From the NCBI GenBank assembly GCA_021613375.1, contig CM038726.1, forward strand, positions 8,388,349 to 8,452,348: a stretch of 64,000 bases of DNA, read 5' to 3'. This stretch comes from Megaleporinus macrocephalus (Eukaryota > Chordata > Actinopteri > Characiformes > Anostomidae). Of this stretch, positions 46,401-58,600 are shown piece by piece. Made by a program: the position numbers and the translations under genes. The notes beneath the pieces were generated by a model, which ran no database searches, had not been told where the DNA came from, and was given only the letters and a program-made list of their open reading frames with translations. How positions within the stretch are numbered: position 1 is the stretch's first letter; each line of letters begins with the position of its first letter.

Positions 46401-49400
46401 TTAGGAACTGTGGGGAAATGTAGTGATCGTACTTTGTTGTTTTAGAGATTTAGGAGGCTGTTTGTCTGATTGTTTGTTTGTTTATGAGCTACAGCAGCGG
46501 TCAAACGTGAATATTCGCTGAATATATGAGTCTAAGTGAGCGAGCTGCAGCGGGAACGTGTGAATATGTGCTGATAAGAAATGATAAGACTATTAAATCA
46601 TTACTGTAAGTGAGATAAACCAGAGTTGTATCAATCTATCTGTGGGCTGCTCTGCGTCCACCATGTTTGCTGTAGTTTGAGAGGTGTGTCGAAGTGAGCA
46701 GTTAGTCATGAAACCAGGTGCCATCAGCCAATAGCGTTCGGCCCATGTCCCGCCCCCAAACTGTCAAAACCACCCCCTCTGAAAACTTGAGCACAAAAAT
46801 TTCTCTTGCGCGCAGAAAGCAGAGGAAAAGTATCAAATCGGGAGAGAAAAAAAGCATTAAAGGAGTAAAAAGACAGCTTGAATGCATTTATGAAAGTTGC
46901 CCGCGTGGTTTGTCTTTCTTTGCTCTCGAGTTTCATATTTGTGCTCACAAATGAAACATTTATGTTCATGAAATGTTAAAACGTGCAGCTTTAAATCTTT
47001 CACCTCGTGTCTTTGCACGCTCAACTTTCTGACATTAATGTGACGCCATAGGCGAGTCTTAAAGCTCAAGACCGATTTCAAGTCCAAGTCAGTAAAGGTA
47101 AAGTCCAAGTCATCAGTTTAGTCATGTGACTCGAGTTCACACGTCTGCTGGTTGGTGAGTAAAGGGGTTTTCGCTCATTAACATCATGAATGTACATAAG
47201 ACACTATTAAACAGTCCTATATCTGGAGATCAGTAGTGCTCAGAAAACTAACAGCAGTGCTGAAGATTTTCATGCTGTTCTCTGTTTGAACACTCAGTCA
47301 TTCTGGACTGTCTCGGGAGCGGAGCGCCCTCTAGAGTCTAACAGACCTGCAACACACTGAGTGTCAGTTCTCCTCACTATAAATTCTCTCTCCTGGTGAT
47401 TTTCCAGCAGGACTGAACTCACACATATGCTGATATGCTAAAGGTTTGACTGCTAGTGTGTGTTGATAATGATTCAGGTACATTAATGAACACAGTTAAT
47501 AAAGACTGAAACTGCTGAGCTTAAACCTGAAAACTCACCAGTCATCTGTGATGAAATGATACTTTTCAGGGTTTCAGTTTCAGTCTGTAGGTCAGAATTC
47601 TGCTGTGCTGAAATGATAAAGACACAATATTAATTTGATCACTCAGATATTTTCTAATACGTCTGTGTGTTAAATTCTTACCTGCATGTTTAAGTTGTTG
47701 TTCTTTGTCTTCTAACTCTTTCTGCTGACGAGTGACTTCAGTTTTCTGTTCTTCCAGTCGAATCATCATCTCCTGTAGTTTGCTGCTCTTGTCCTGCAGT
47801 TCCTTTCTCAGTGTGTCCAGTTGTTCTTTACTGCTCTCCACCTCTTTCACTGTGTTCTCCAGTAGAGTCTCTTTCTCTCTCAGCTGTTCATTCTTTTCCT
47901 CTATTGTTTTATTTTTGTTTTCTATTGTTTTTGTATGTTTTTCTAATTCAGCAGCTTTTTGTTCAAGTTGTTTGTTTTTCTCTTCTAAAGTCTTATTTCT
48001 CTCTTCTAGTTGTTTTTCTTTATCTTTCTCCATCTCTTCTTTCAGTGTTTCTAACTCTCTCTCTTTTTCATTCATCCTACTATCAAACTCTTTCTGTCTG
48101 TTGGTTAGAAGAGTCTGAGTAAAGAGTTCAGGCAGCTTCCTGATGAAGTGAGTATCTTCTACTGCATTCTTCTCTCTGATCTCCATCTCCAGTCTGAGTT
48201 TCTTCACCATCATCCTTCTCTCCTCCTGCATCCTTTTCAGCTCCTCTTCAGCCTCCTTCATCTGCTCATCTTCTCTCTCCACCTCTCTCTTCAGCTCTCT
48301 CCTCTTCTCTTCATTTCTCTGCTCTGATAACTTTTCCTCACATTCATGTTTCTGTTTTTTATGCTGTTCTATCTTTTCCTCTATCTTTTTAACTTCTCCC
48401 TCTGAACTCCTCAAATTATCTACAGCAGCTTTCATATTTCCTTTCATCTCCTCTTCCTCTCTTTGTCTCATCTCCAGTCTTTCTCTCATTCTTCTTTCCT
48501 GCATCTCTCTGATCTCCAGACTGATCTCTCTGATCTTCTCTCTCTCCACATGTTCCTCCTCTTTTAGTTCTTCTTCTTTACTGTCTGTTTGTTTGGCTGT
48601 TGTCTCCAGTTCAGTCTCCGCTTCCTTCAGCTTTTCATCCTGAACTTTCTTTTCTTCAATTAAGCTCATTAAGTTCTTCAGTACAGGTCCAGGAAACCTC
48701 TCGTCTCTTAATTCTGTAATTGAACAGTGTAGTGTTACAGTTTATAACTTCGTACTGTGTGTGTTTTAATCTGATATAATTTATAAAATAAGGAAACAAT
48801 TTATGATGTATTTTTCTGAACTGGTAAAATAGTTTTTTTGCATTTAGGTGTTTATCCATTTTCTCTTTGATGTTATTTATTGTTTATTAGTGAAGATACT
48901 TTTGTTTTTGTTGTTCATAAACAAGCACTAACACTGATAAACACTGATTCACAGCTAGTTCTACATTTTCACCAGCATCTATAAGTTACAGACAGACTAC
49001 AGTGTAATACTATGTACTGTATTATGTTTATATTGGATTCTGTAGGTATTCATTTAAAAATATCTACATCAGACACACGTTCAGATTGGACCGATAGTTT
49101 AAACTGATATGTGTTGATGTATTTATTGAACTCTGGAAGAGCAGAATGTTTAGGAGACGCTGAGTTAATGAGTAAAAACATCTGTAGTTTTTTAATTTTA
49201 CTGCATTTGTAACCCGACAAAAATAAATATTACATTTCTCTGTAACGTTAATCTGTTTCTACATTTTATAAATGTTTGTGTATCAGTATCAGCAGATACA
49301 CAGATGATCAATACTGAATAAATACATCCACCCATATTTCCTCTATCAGTGCGTCTCTAGTAGTAATTTAACAATCCCTGCTGTCGTCCTAATATTTAAT

Positions 49401-52400
49401 CCAGTATAAAACAGTAGCAGCAGCCTGGAAAAGGAAAAGTCTGTAAACACCTCCTCTAGTGTGAATGAGGACACTGCATCTCTTCTAGCAACTGACCACA
49501 CAACACTAATCAATCTGAATGACCTCTTTAAGAACACCAGTCATCAACTCCCGCTGCTTCAGTACATGATGACGAAGAAACTTTACAGAAAAAAGCAAGG
49601 GCGTAGAATTAGCATGGACGGAAGTGATGTGTCCCCACCAATATCCAGTGATTATTGAATTGTCCCCACCAATAATCTGATCCCCTCAAAAAAACCCCGA
49701 TCTGTCAATGTCTAATTAACCTAGAAGTGCAGCAAGGGTTCAATCACGTTCTATACTTGAGTCCTACCTCCCCGTAACACATATGGCCAGTGTGATTGGC
49801 TGTGCCTGCTGTCACGTGAGACTGTGTAGCTACGTTTGGTTGTTAGCAGCGCCAAAACTGGAAGGAAAACGTTCCAGTCATATGTGAGGCTTACTATGCA
49901 AGTGCAGACTCAGGTGCAGTGTGGGAGACACATGGGTGTGAAAAGCGAGTGAGGATGACAGTAAAAAAGAAGAAGATGGACATAAGGAGCTATTTTTCAA
50001 AGAAACGTGTCACTTAAAGTCTAGTTCACTAATGAAATGAGTTCATCATTATAACGTTAATGGCGATGCTAGGTTGTGGCGCACAGCATACAGCAGGCTA
50101 ACATCGTCTGTAGCTGTGAATTACATGGTTTGGAAAATAACTGCACAACAAACTGCCAACTGTCAGTTCTCTTACAGTCTCCCAGAGTAGCATGTCTAAC
50201 TTCAGCTGTAACTCTCTGTCAGAGACCTGTTTCATTTGCACTATGGCTGAAATAAAGTGAATAAGTCTTTAGATATAAACTCACTGCTTATTGCTTTGAA
50301 AGTGGCGACACTATCTGGATGAAGATATGTCTTGTACTTGGTTTTGTGGAGATGATGCAGCTCCATCTACTTTTACTATTGTTGATGTATGAGACCTGTT
50401 TAATTTGCACTATGGCTGAAGTAAACTGAAGTCTAAACCACGTCTTAGTCAGTCATTAGTTTAACATTAATTTAACATCATATAATTCATGAATTAAATC
50501 ATGAATTGTTATTAAAAATAGTAGTATATGTAGTACATTAGTCCTATATCCTTTTATCACGGAGCAAAGAGAAACCAACAACAAAAAAAAGCAGTGCAGG
50601 GGGCGTAGATTCATAGGTCCCCACCGAAGTCAAGAGCAAATCTACACCCTTGGAAAAAAGTTTTTACAAATGAACAAATATGAACATGGGATAAATGGGA
50701 TAAAGCAGAAGATAATGGATGGATGGATTTAACACATCTGCTCCTTGCAGGATCCTTACTGGCGTCCCTCAAGGCTCAGTGCTAGGTCCTCTCCTCTTTT
50801 CACTCTACACCCGTTCTCATGGTGATGTAATTACCTCTCATGGTTTCTCTTACCACTGCTATGCTGATGACACTCAACTAATGCTTTCCTTCCCACCATC
50901 TGATACTCAGGTCTGCAGTCGCATCTCTGCATGTCTGACTGACGTCTCTTCATGGATGACAGCTCATCATCTGAAGCTCAATCCCAGCAAGACTGAGCTG
51001 CTGTTCATCCCTGGAACTACAGGTCCTCAGCAGGATCTTGCATTTTATTCGAGAACTCTTTAATTGTTCCGTCTGAAGATGCAAGAAACCTTGTGGTGAC
51101 TCTAGATGACCAGTTATCGTTCTCAGCCCATATTACGAACCTGACACGGTCATGCAGATACATTCAGACGCATCCGACCCTTTCTCTCTCAGGAGGCCTC
51201 CCAGGTGCTCGTCCAGTCTCTTATCATTTCAAGGCTCGACTACTGCAACTCACTCCTGGCTGGTCTTCCTCTGCAGACCATCAGGCCCTTACAACTGATC
51301 CAGAATGCAGCAGCACGGCTCGTCTTTAATCTTCCCAAGTACACTCATGTCACTCCACTGCTGCGCTCCCTTCACTGGCTTCCTGTAGCTGCTCGCATTC
51401 AGTTTAAAGTTCTGATGCCAAGAATGGACCAGCTCCTCCTGACCTTATGGCAATGGTCAAAAGTCGAACTGCACCTCGAGCCCTTCACGCTTCAAGTACG
51501 GCTCGGCTTGACCCGCCATCACTCAAGATTCATGGAAGACATGCAACAAGTTGCTTCTCTGTCCTGGCAGCCAGATGGTGGAACGAACTTCCACTGGCTG
51601 TCCGAACAGCGAACTCTCTCGTGGTCTTCAAACGCAGACTGAAGACCTTTCTCTTTGTAAAGCACTTATAAACACTAATCTACTAAACTATTGGTATAAA
51701 CTGTAATTGCACTTCTAGGAACTCTGGATAAGTACTGCACTTGTACTGTATGTAGTCTTGTATTTGTTCTCTTCTCTGTAGGTGTTCCAGTCTTGCTAGG
51801 TATTGCATTGTCTTTTTTCTAGGTATCAGCGCTGGCCCTGTGTTTATGGCAGTGTTTGAGTATAAGAGTAGTTTGGACTTAAACCTGTTTGTACTAGATA
51901 GAGATACATACTCTAACTGAACACTAAGCACTTTTTTAAGACGCTCTGGATAAGAGCGTCTGCTAAATGCCGTAAATGTAAATGTGCGATAAAAATAAAC
52001 TTTCTGTAAGCAATACTGCTCAGCGCCAGCAGAGGTCTCTGTCTACGGAGTACTAGGTAGCCTAGAACACATGCACTTGGCGCTGATTACACACACACAG
52101 ACACACACACACCTGTAGCTCATGGCACTCTCTCCTTTAAATACTCCCTACACTCTTCCCTCAGTGCGTGGTACTGAATGTACCTAGTACCAGCCCCGCC
52201 CCCACTACAGCTTCTCCGATCACATCTCTGTGATGCTTACGCCAGCATACAGAAGCGTGCAAGAACCTGGCCACCAGGAGCTCTCTCTGCTCTTCAGGAC
52301 TGTTTTGAGCAGACTGATTGGGAGATGTTCAGAGAAGCAGCAACTTCTACTGACTCCATCAACCTGGAGGAGTACACAGAATCAGTGACTGGCTACATCA

Positions 52401-55400
52401 GCAAGTGCAAGTGATTGTCTCCAAACTCATCACAACTCTCCCCAAAAAGAAACCATGGATGACAGCAGAGGTGCGCATGCTGCTGAGAACGCTTGACAAG
52501 GCTTTCAAGTCAGAGGACAAAGCAAGCCTCCAGATAGCAAGAACCAAGCTGTTCCGGGCCATCAGGGAGGCTAAACGTGCCCACTCAAAGAAAATCCATG
52601 AACATTTTCAAAACACTGCTGACACACAGCACATGTGGCAGGGCATCCAGGCTATCACCACCTATAAGTCACCTCCACCTGCATGTAACAGTGACACCTC
52701 CCTTCCAGATGTGCTTAATAACTCTTATGCTCGGTTTGAAGCACAGAACGGCACAACGGTGAGGAAAACCACACCTCCTCCAAATGAACAGGTACTGTGT
52801 CTGTCCACTGCTGATGTGCATAGAACTCTACAGAGAGTCAACCCACAGAATGATCAGAGAATGTGCTGAACAGCTGTCTGATCTCAACAAATCACAGTAT
52901 GTTAAATATCTCTGCACTTTATTCACTAACTCGTTCAGAAATGAGTGCTGTGTCGGCCCTGTCCTGTCTGTGTACTGTCCTGTCTGTGTACTGTCCTGTC
53001 TGTGTACTGTCCTGTCTGTGTACTGTCCTGTCTGTGTACTGTCCTGTCTGTGTACTGTCCTGTCTGTTTACTGTCCTGTCTGTTTACTGTCCTGTCTGTT
53101 TACTGTCCTGTCTGTGTACTGTGCTGTCTGTGTACTGTCCTATCTGTGTACTGTCCTGTCTGTTTACTGTCCTGTCTGTGTACTGTCCTGTCTGTGTACT
53201 GTCCTGTCTGTTTATTGTCCTGTCTGTTTACGGTCCTGTCTGTGTACTGTCCTGTCTGTTTACTGTCCTGTCTGTTTACTGTCCTGTCTGTTTACTGTGT
53301 CTATTGTCTGTTAATGTATCATATTTATTGTTTCTAGTTAAAAATGTGTCTGCACATTTGCACTTTGTATTCTTTGTTCTATGTTGCACCGTGTTGTTCC
53401 TGAAGGAATGAAATTTCACTCCACTGTGTACTTGTACGTAGATGGAATTACAATAAAAGCCTCTTAACTTGACAAACTTGCAGACGCACCAGGCCTTTTG
53501 TTATCTCAGTTCAAGCCAGGAACAGCTGGACTTAAGTTAAGTCAGTCAAGCTCTGCCAAGACCCTCCGCATCACAGTGGACTCTCCCATCACCCTGCCCC
53601 ATTCTACGTTACCTCTGCATTCTCTGATTGTTATTCAATAAACAGTTCTGCTCATGGACCTCACCTTTGCGTCTGAGGGCTCTGATTTGTTACACTTGCC
53701 TACAAAAAACTGAAGTTGCATTAAAAAGTTGAAGCACTCCTGGTAAAAATAAGTTCACATGTATATAGAATAAACTAAATACTTATTCTAATTTCTATTT
53801 TTTAAATAAAGTACAATGAAATCCAACATTTTTAGTTTAATAAACAATGATTCTGCATTAAAATATGCAGGAGTGTTTCCTCTGTAGGAGATGTGTTCAT
53901 ATTTAAACCAGCAGCCCAAAACTTACTCATTACTAAACGTGAGGTGTTAATTCGTAGAAGAGAGAAAAAAACGTTAAAATGAATCTTTTCTCAAAAATTA
54001 ATCACATGACAGAAAGTTAAATCATTTTTTTTATAATATAAATTTATCAACTCAAACAAACTCAAACTCAGAAACTCAGAAAGTCTAAACTATACACCAT
54101 ACCAACATCACCTTAAAACACACACGCTTATAAAAATAAACATGATCATCCTCACCGGTCAGCAGAGCAGATACTTCCATTTTCATTCTCTCTTCTTCTG
54201 TCCATTTTCTGTAACTCTGAATAAAACAGAGTGAAGATTTCATGTATGACGTCATTCTGTATGTTATGTGATCAGTAAGTGTTTCTCTGTTTAAATCACT
54301 GTTGATGTGTCAGTATGAATCACTGAGAGCTGATATTAATAACAGTAGAGACTCTGATGAGTTGAACTGATTTAAACTGATATTGTGTTTGAAATTCAGC
54401 CTCTTGTTCTAATCAGCATTATGTTCATTATTTGTTTACAGTTGTGGGACTTTAAACACAGTCTGACTGAGACAGAGACACACATACACTACAGAGACTG
54501 TGCTGTGATCATCACACAGTATTTTATTAAGAACTGAATAAGAGCTATTTTACATCTTATACTTTCAGTTTTCAGAATAAATCATTCATCAATCAGGACC
54601 TCATGGGAAGAGAGTAACAGATCCACAGAAACACCCAAATCAGAAAAGAGGAATTAAAAATAGTTCCAGCTCTGCAGCGTCTGAGGATCATGATCACTTA
54701 CAGAACACTGATCAGCATTAACACTATAATAACATCAACTCAACACCATGAAAGAGAAATCAACATCAAAGAAGCTCAATTAATGTAAACTTTATGAAGA
54801 ATAAACTCTGAACACATTTTACACACAATAATGTTTATATTCATAGATTTATTAAAATCATATTAAAGCAGATTAATAAGGAAATGTGGTCTATTTAGAA
54901 TAATGTACTCACCTGAGAAACCCAGACACCTATAACAGATTAGAGAGAAAACAAAACTTTTACAATATTGAAAATATATAATAAGACAAAACATTATATC
55001 ACTGTTTTCTACAGTAATACAGGAAGATGTGTAGAAGTTTGTAAGCGACGTATCATGAAAATATAATTCTCCTCAATTGTTTTTAAATATGGATCTTTAA
55101 AGAACTCTAGCTGCTACTGTATTAACAATTAGACTTTTGACGTCTTTATAATAATCATTAGTTCCTCTTTCAGATCATGTTTATATGTTTATTTTCTAGA
55201 GTTTGAGAGTAAAAATTAATAAACACTAAAACTGCAAGTTAAAGAGATAAAAATGAAGCTGGTTTAAAGAGTGAGATGTTCTGTATCTTCTGAGAAGTGA
55301 ACCTGATCATCTCCTCAATAAGTCTGACTTCCTGCTGCACTTCTCTGACTGTCTGTAACCTGTTTGTTCTGTATTTACTTCATATTCCAGCTGATCAGTT

Positions 55401-55586
55401 ACTAATATTTCATTATTAGCTACATTATTTCTTCATTAATCAGTATTAAATATAAATGCTGATATAAACGTGACTCTGCTGTTAAAGTACATGTAAGAAA
55501 ATAATATTAATAATAATCAGAGTGTAAAACTGTGAACTTCACTTTATAATCTGTCAGTATCAGTGTGTAGATCAGATATGAGTGTA

Positions 55587-55617
<31 letters not shown>

Positions 55618-55636
55618 ATGTGTATGTGTGTGTGTA

Positions 55637-55684
<48 letters not shown>

Positions 55685-58600
55685 AGGTAACAGTGTTATT
55701 AATGGTGTGTATAGGTGTGAAGATCAGATTTGTGACTGATTTATACTCACCACTCAGTTGTTCCTCCTGTGAAGAGAATAATATGAAGTGAATGTTTCAT
55801 GTATTGAATCATAAGTGAAATATTAGATGTAAATATCAGTAAAGCTGGAGATTTAACAACACAGTGAATGTAGAAAACACTGCACTGTTTGTAGAGTTTC
55901 TTTTCTTTATGAGGATCTGATACAGACTGAACCTCATATTTCAGATTTTTATTTCAGTAATTTTAATTTTATTTACTGTAATTTTATCTGTGTCCTCTCT
56001 GTCTGTCTGTCTGTCTGATTCTCTCTCTGTCTATCTGATTCTCTCTCTGTCTGTCTGATTCTCTCTCTGTCTGTCTGATCCTCTCTGTCTGTCTGATTCT
56101 TTCTCTGTCTGTCTGATTCTCTCTGTCTGTCTGATTCTCTCTGTCTGTCTGATTCTCTCTCTGTCTGTCTGTCTGTCTGATTATCTCTGTCTGTCTGATT
56201 CTCTCTCTGTCTGTCTGTCTGTCTGTCTGTCTTTGATGACAAAACAGATTAATCGACCACACACACATCACCAGAGAGACACCATTACATTACCAGTACA
56301 AACCACTAGAAGTTCTTCTCTGTGCTGACTGAACTTCACTCTCTCACACAGGAGACGAGTAACTTAACCATTCAGCCCAACAACCAATCACAAAACACAC
56401 ACAGCACAACTCACACTCTACTCCATCCACTAAACTACCAGCCTGTTCCTCCAAGAAACTCAGAGAGAAGATTAAAGTGAGCAGATTTCTGAGTATAAAC
56501 TGGAGACAGTGTGAGATTTTCACTCACTGCTTTTTAGAGTTACAGTCATTCAGTAAAAGAGTCTCAGATATAACTGAGTCTATCAGTTTCAGCAGTGATG
56601 AGTCAGAAATACATTCACCAGAAACCTTTCAGTGTTTAAATGAGCCCATAATTTATAATCATATGAAATACATTATCTGCTAGAACTCAGCTAGAACTCA
56701 GCTAGAACCCGGCTAGAATTCAGTGAGAACATGGCCAGAACATTACTAGAACTCGGGTACAACTCTGCTAGAACTGTGCTAGAACTCATGTGGAACACAG
56801 CATTGCCAGGACTCGGCTAGGACACTGCTAGAACTTGGGTAGAACTCAGGTAGAACTGTGCTAGAGCACTGCTAGAACTCTGCTAAAATTCGGCTAGAAG
56901 TCTGTAAAAAATCTGCTAGAACTCGAAGTCGGCTAGAACTTGGCTAGGACTGCTAGAATTCTGCTAGAACTCTGCTAGAACTCTGCTAGAATTCTGCAAA
57001 AAGTCTGCTAGAACTCAGGCAGAACTCTGCCAGGACTCTGCTAGAACTCGGCTAGGACTGATAGAACTCGGCTAGAACTCTGCCAAGACTCTGTTAGAAA
57101 TCTGCTAGGACTTGGTTAGAACTTGGTTAGAACTCTGCTAAGACTCTGTTAAAAATCTGCTAGCACACAGTTAGAACTCTGCTAGGACTCTGCTAGAACT
57201 CTGCTAGAACTCTGTTAAAACTGCTAGAACTCAGCTCGAACCCAGCTAGAACTCAGGTAAAACACTGCTAGAACGTGACTAGAACTCGGCTAGAACTCAG
57301 TGAGAACATGGCCAGAACATTACTAGCACTCGGGTACAAGTCTGCTAGAACTCATTTGGAACACAGCTCGAACATTGCCAGGACTCGGCTAGGACACTGC
57401 AATAACTTGGGTAGAACTCATGTAGAACTGTGCTAGAGCACTGCTAGAACTCTGCTAAAAATTGGCCAGAAGTCTGTTAAAACTCTGCTAGAACTCGAAG
57501 TCGGCTAGAACTTGGCTAGGACTGCTAGAATTCTGCTAGAACTCTGCTAGAACTCGGTTAGAACTGTGTGAAATGTCTGCTAGAACTCAGGCAGAACTCT
57601 GCCAGGACTCTGCTAGAACTCAGCTAGGACTGATAGAACTCAGCTAGAACTCTGCCAAGACTCTGTTAGAACTCTGCTAGAACTCTGCTTGAACTCTGTT
57701 AAAATTCTGCTAGAACTCAGTTAGAACTCTGCTAGAATTCTGTTAGAACATTGCTAGAACTCGGCTAGAACTGTGTAAAAAGTCTGCTAGAACTTAGCCA
57801 GAACTTGACTAGAACTCTGTTAAAACTGATAGAACTCGATAAGAACTGTGTTACAAAAGTCTGCTAGAACTCAGACAGAACTCGGCTAGAAAGCTGTTAA
57901 AACTTTGCTAAAACCAGGTTAGAACTCTGATAGGACTCTGTTAAAAATCTACTAGCATACAGCTAGAATTCTGCTAGGACTTGGTTAGAACTTGATTAGA
58001 ACTCTGCTAGGACTCTGTTAAAAATCTGCTAGCACACAGCTAGAACTCTGCTAGGACTCTGCTAGAACTCTGCTAGAACTCTGCTAAAACTCTGTTGAAA
58101 CTGCTAGAACTCAGTTAGAACTCTGCTAGAACTCTGTTAAAACTCTGCTAGAACTCTTTTAAAACACTCTGTCTGCTAGAACTCAGCCAGAGCTCGACTA
58201 GAACACTGTTAAAACTCTGCTAGAACCCGGCTAGAACTGCTAGAACTCTGTTAAAACCCTGCTGGAACCTGGTTAGAACTCTGCTAGAACTGTGTCAAAA
58301 GTTTGCTAGAACTCGGCTATAACTCTGCGAGGACTGAGCTTGGACTCTGCCAGAACTCTGTTAAATTCTGCTAGAACTCGGCTAGAACATGGCTGGGACT
58401 GCTAGAACTCTGCTAGAACTTGGTTAGAACACTGCTAGAACTCTGCTAAGACTAGATTAGAATTCAGTTAGAACTCTGCAAGATCTCTATTAATACTCTG
58501 CTAAGACTAGGTTAGAATTTGGTTAGAACTCAGCTAGAACTCGGCAAAGACTGCTAGAACTAGGCTAGAACTCGGTTGGAACACTGCTAGAACTCTTGTA

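Larger units (their letters stand above)
43936..47147. mobile_element. hAT-like element with long internal inverted repeat
   Basis: Left end CAGACATGGGACCAAGTCAC; right end inverted as CAGACGTGTGAACTCGAGTC. Flanking 8-mers CGGGTTGG (43928-43935) and CTGGTTGG (47148-47155) match at 7 of 8, consistent with a hAT target duplication. The ends carry the AGTCCCAAGTC / AAGTCCAAGTC motif known from fish hAT elements. No transposase is recognised, so it is non-autonomous. It lies in the intron between coiled-coil exons of the GIMAP gene. Confidence 0.7.

Noticed and set aside
52784..53411. Three overlapping Cys/Val/Leu open frames up to 182 residues
   Set aside because: All three plus frames are open because the 16-bp repeat contains no stop; not a transmembrane or cysteine-rich protein.
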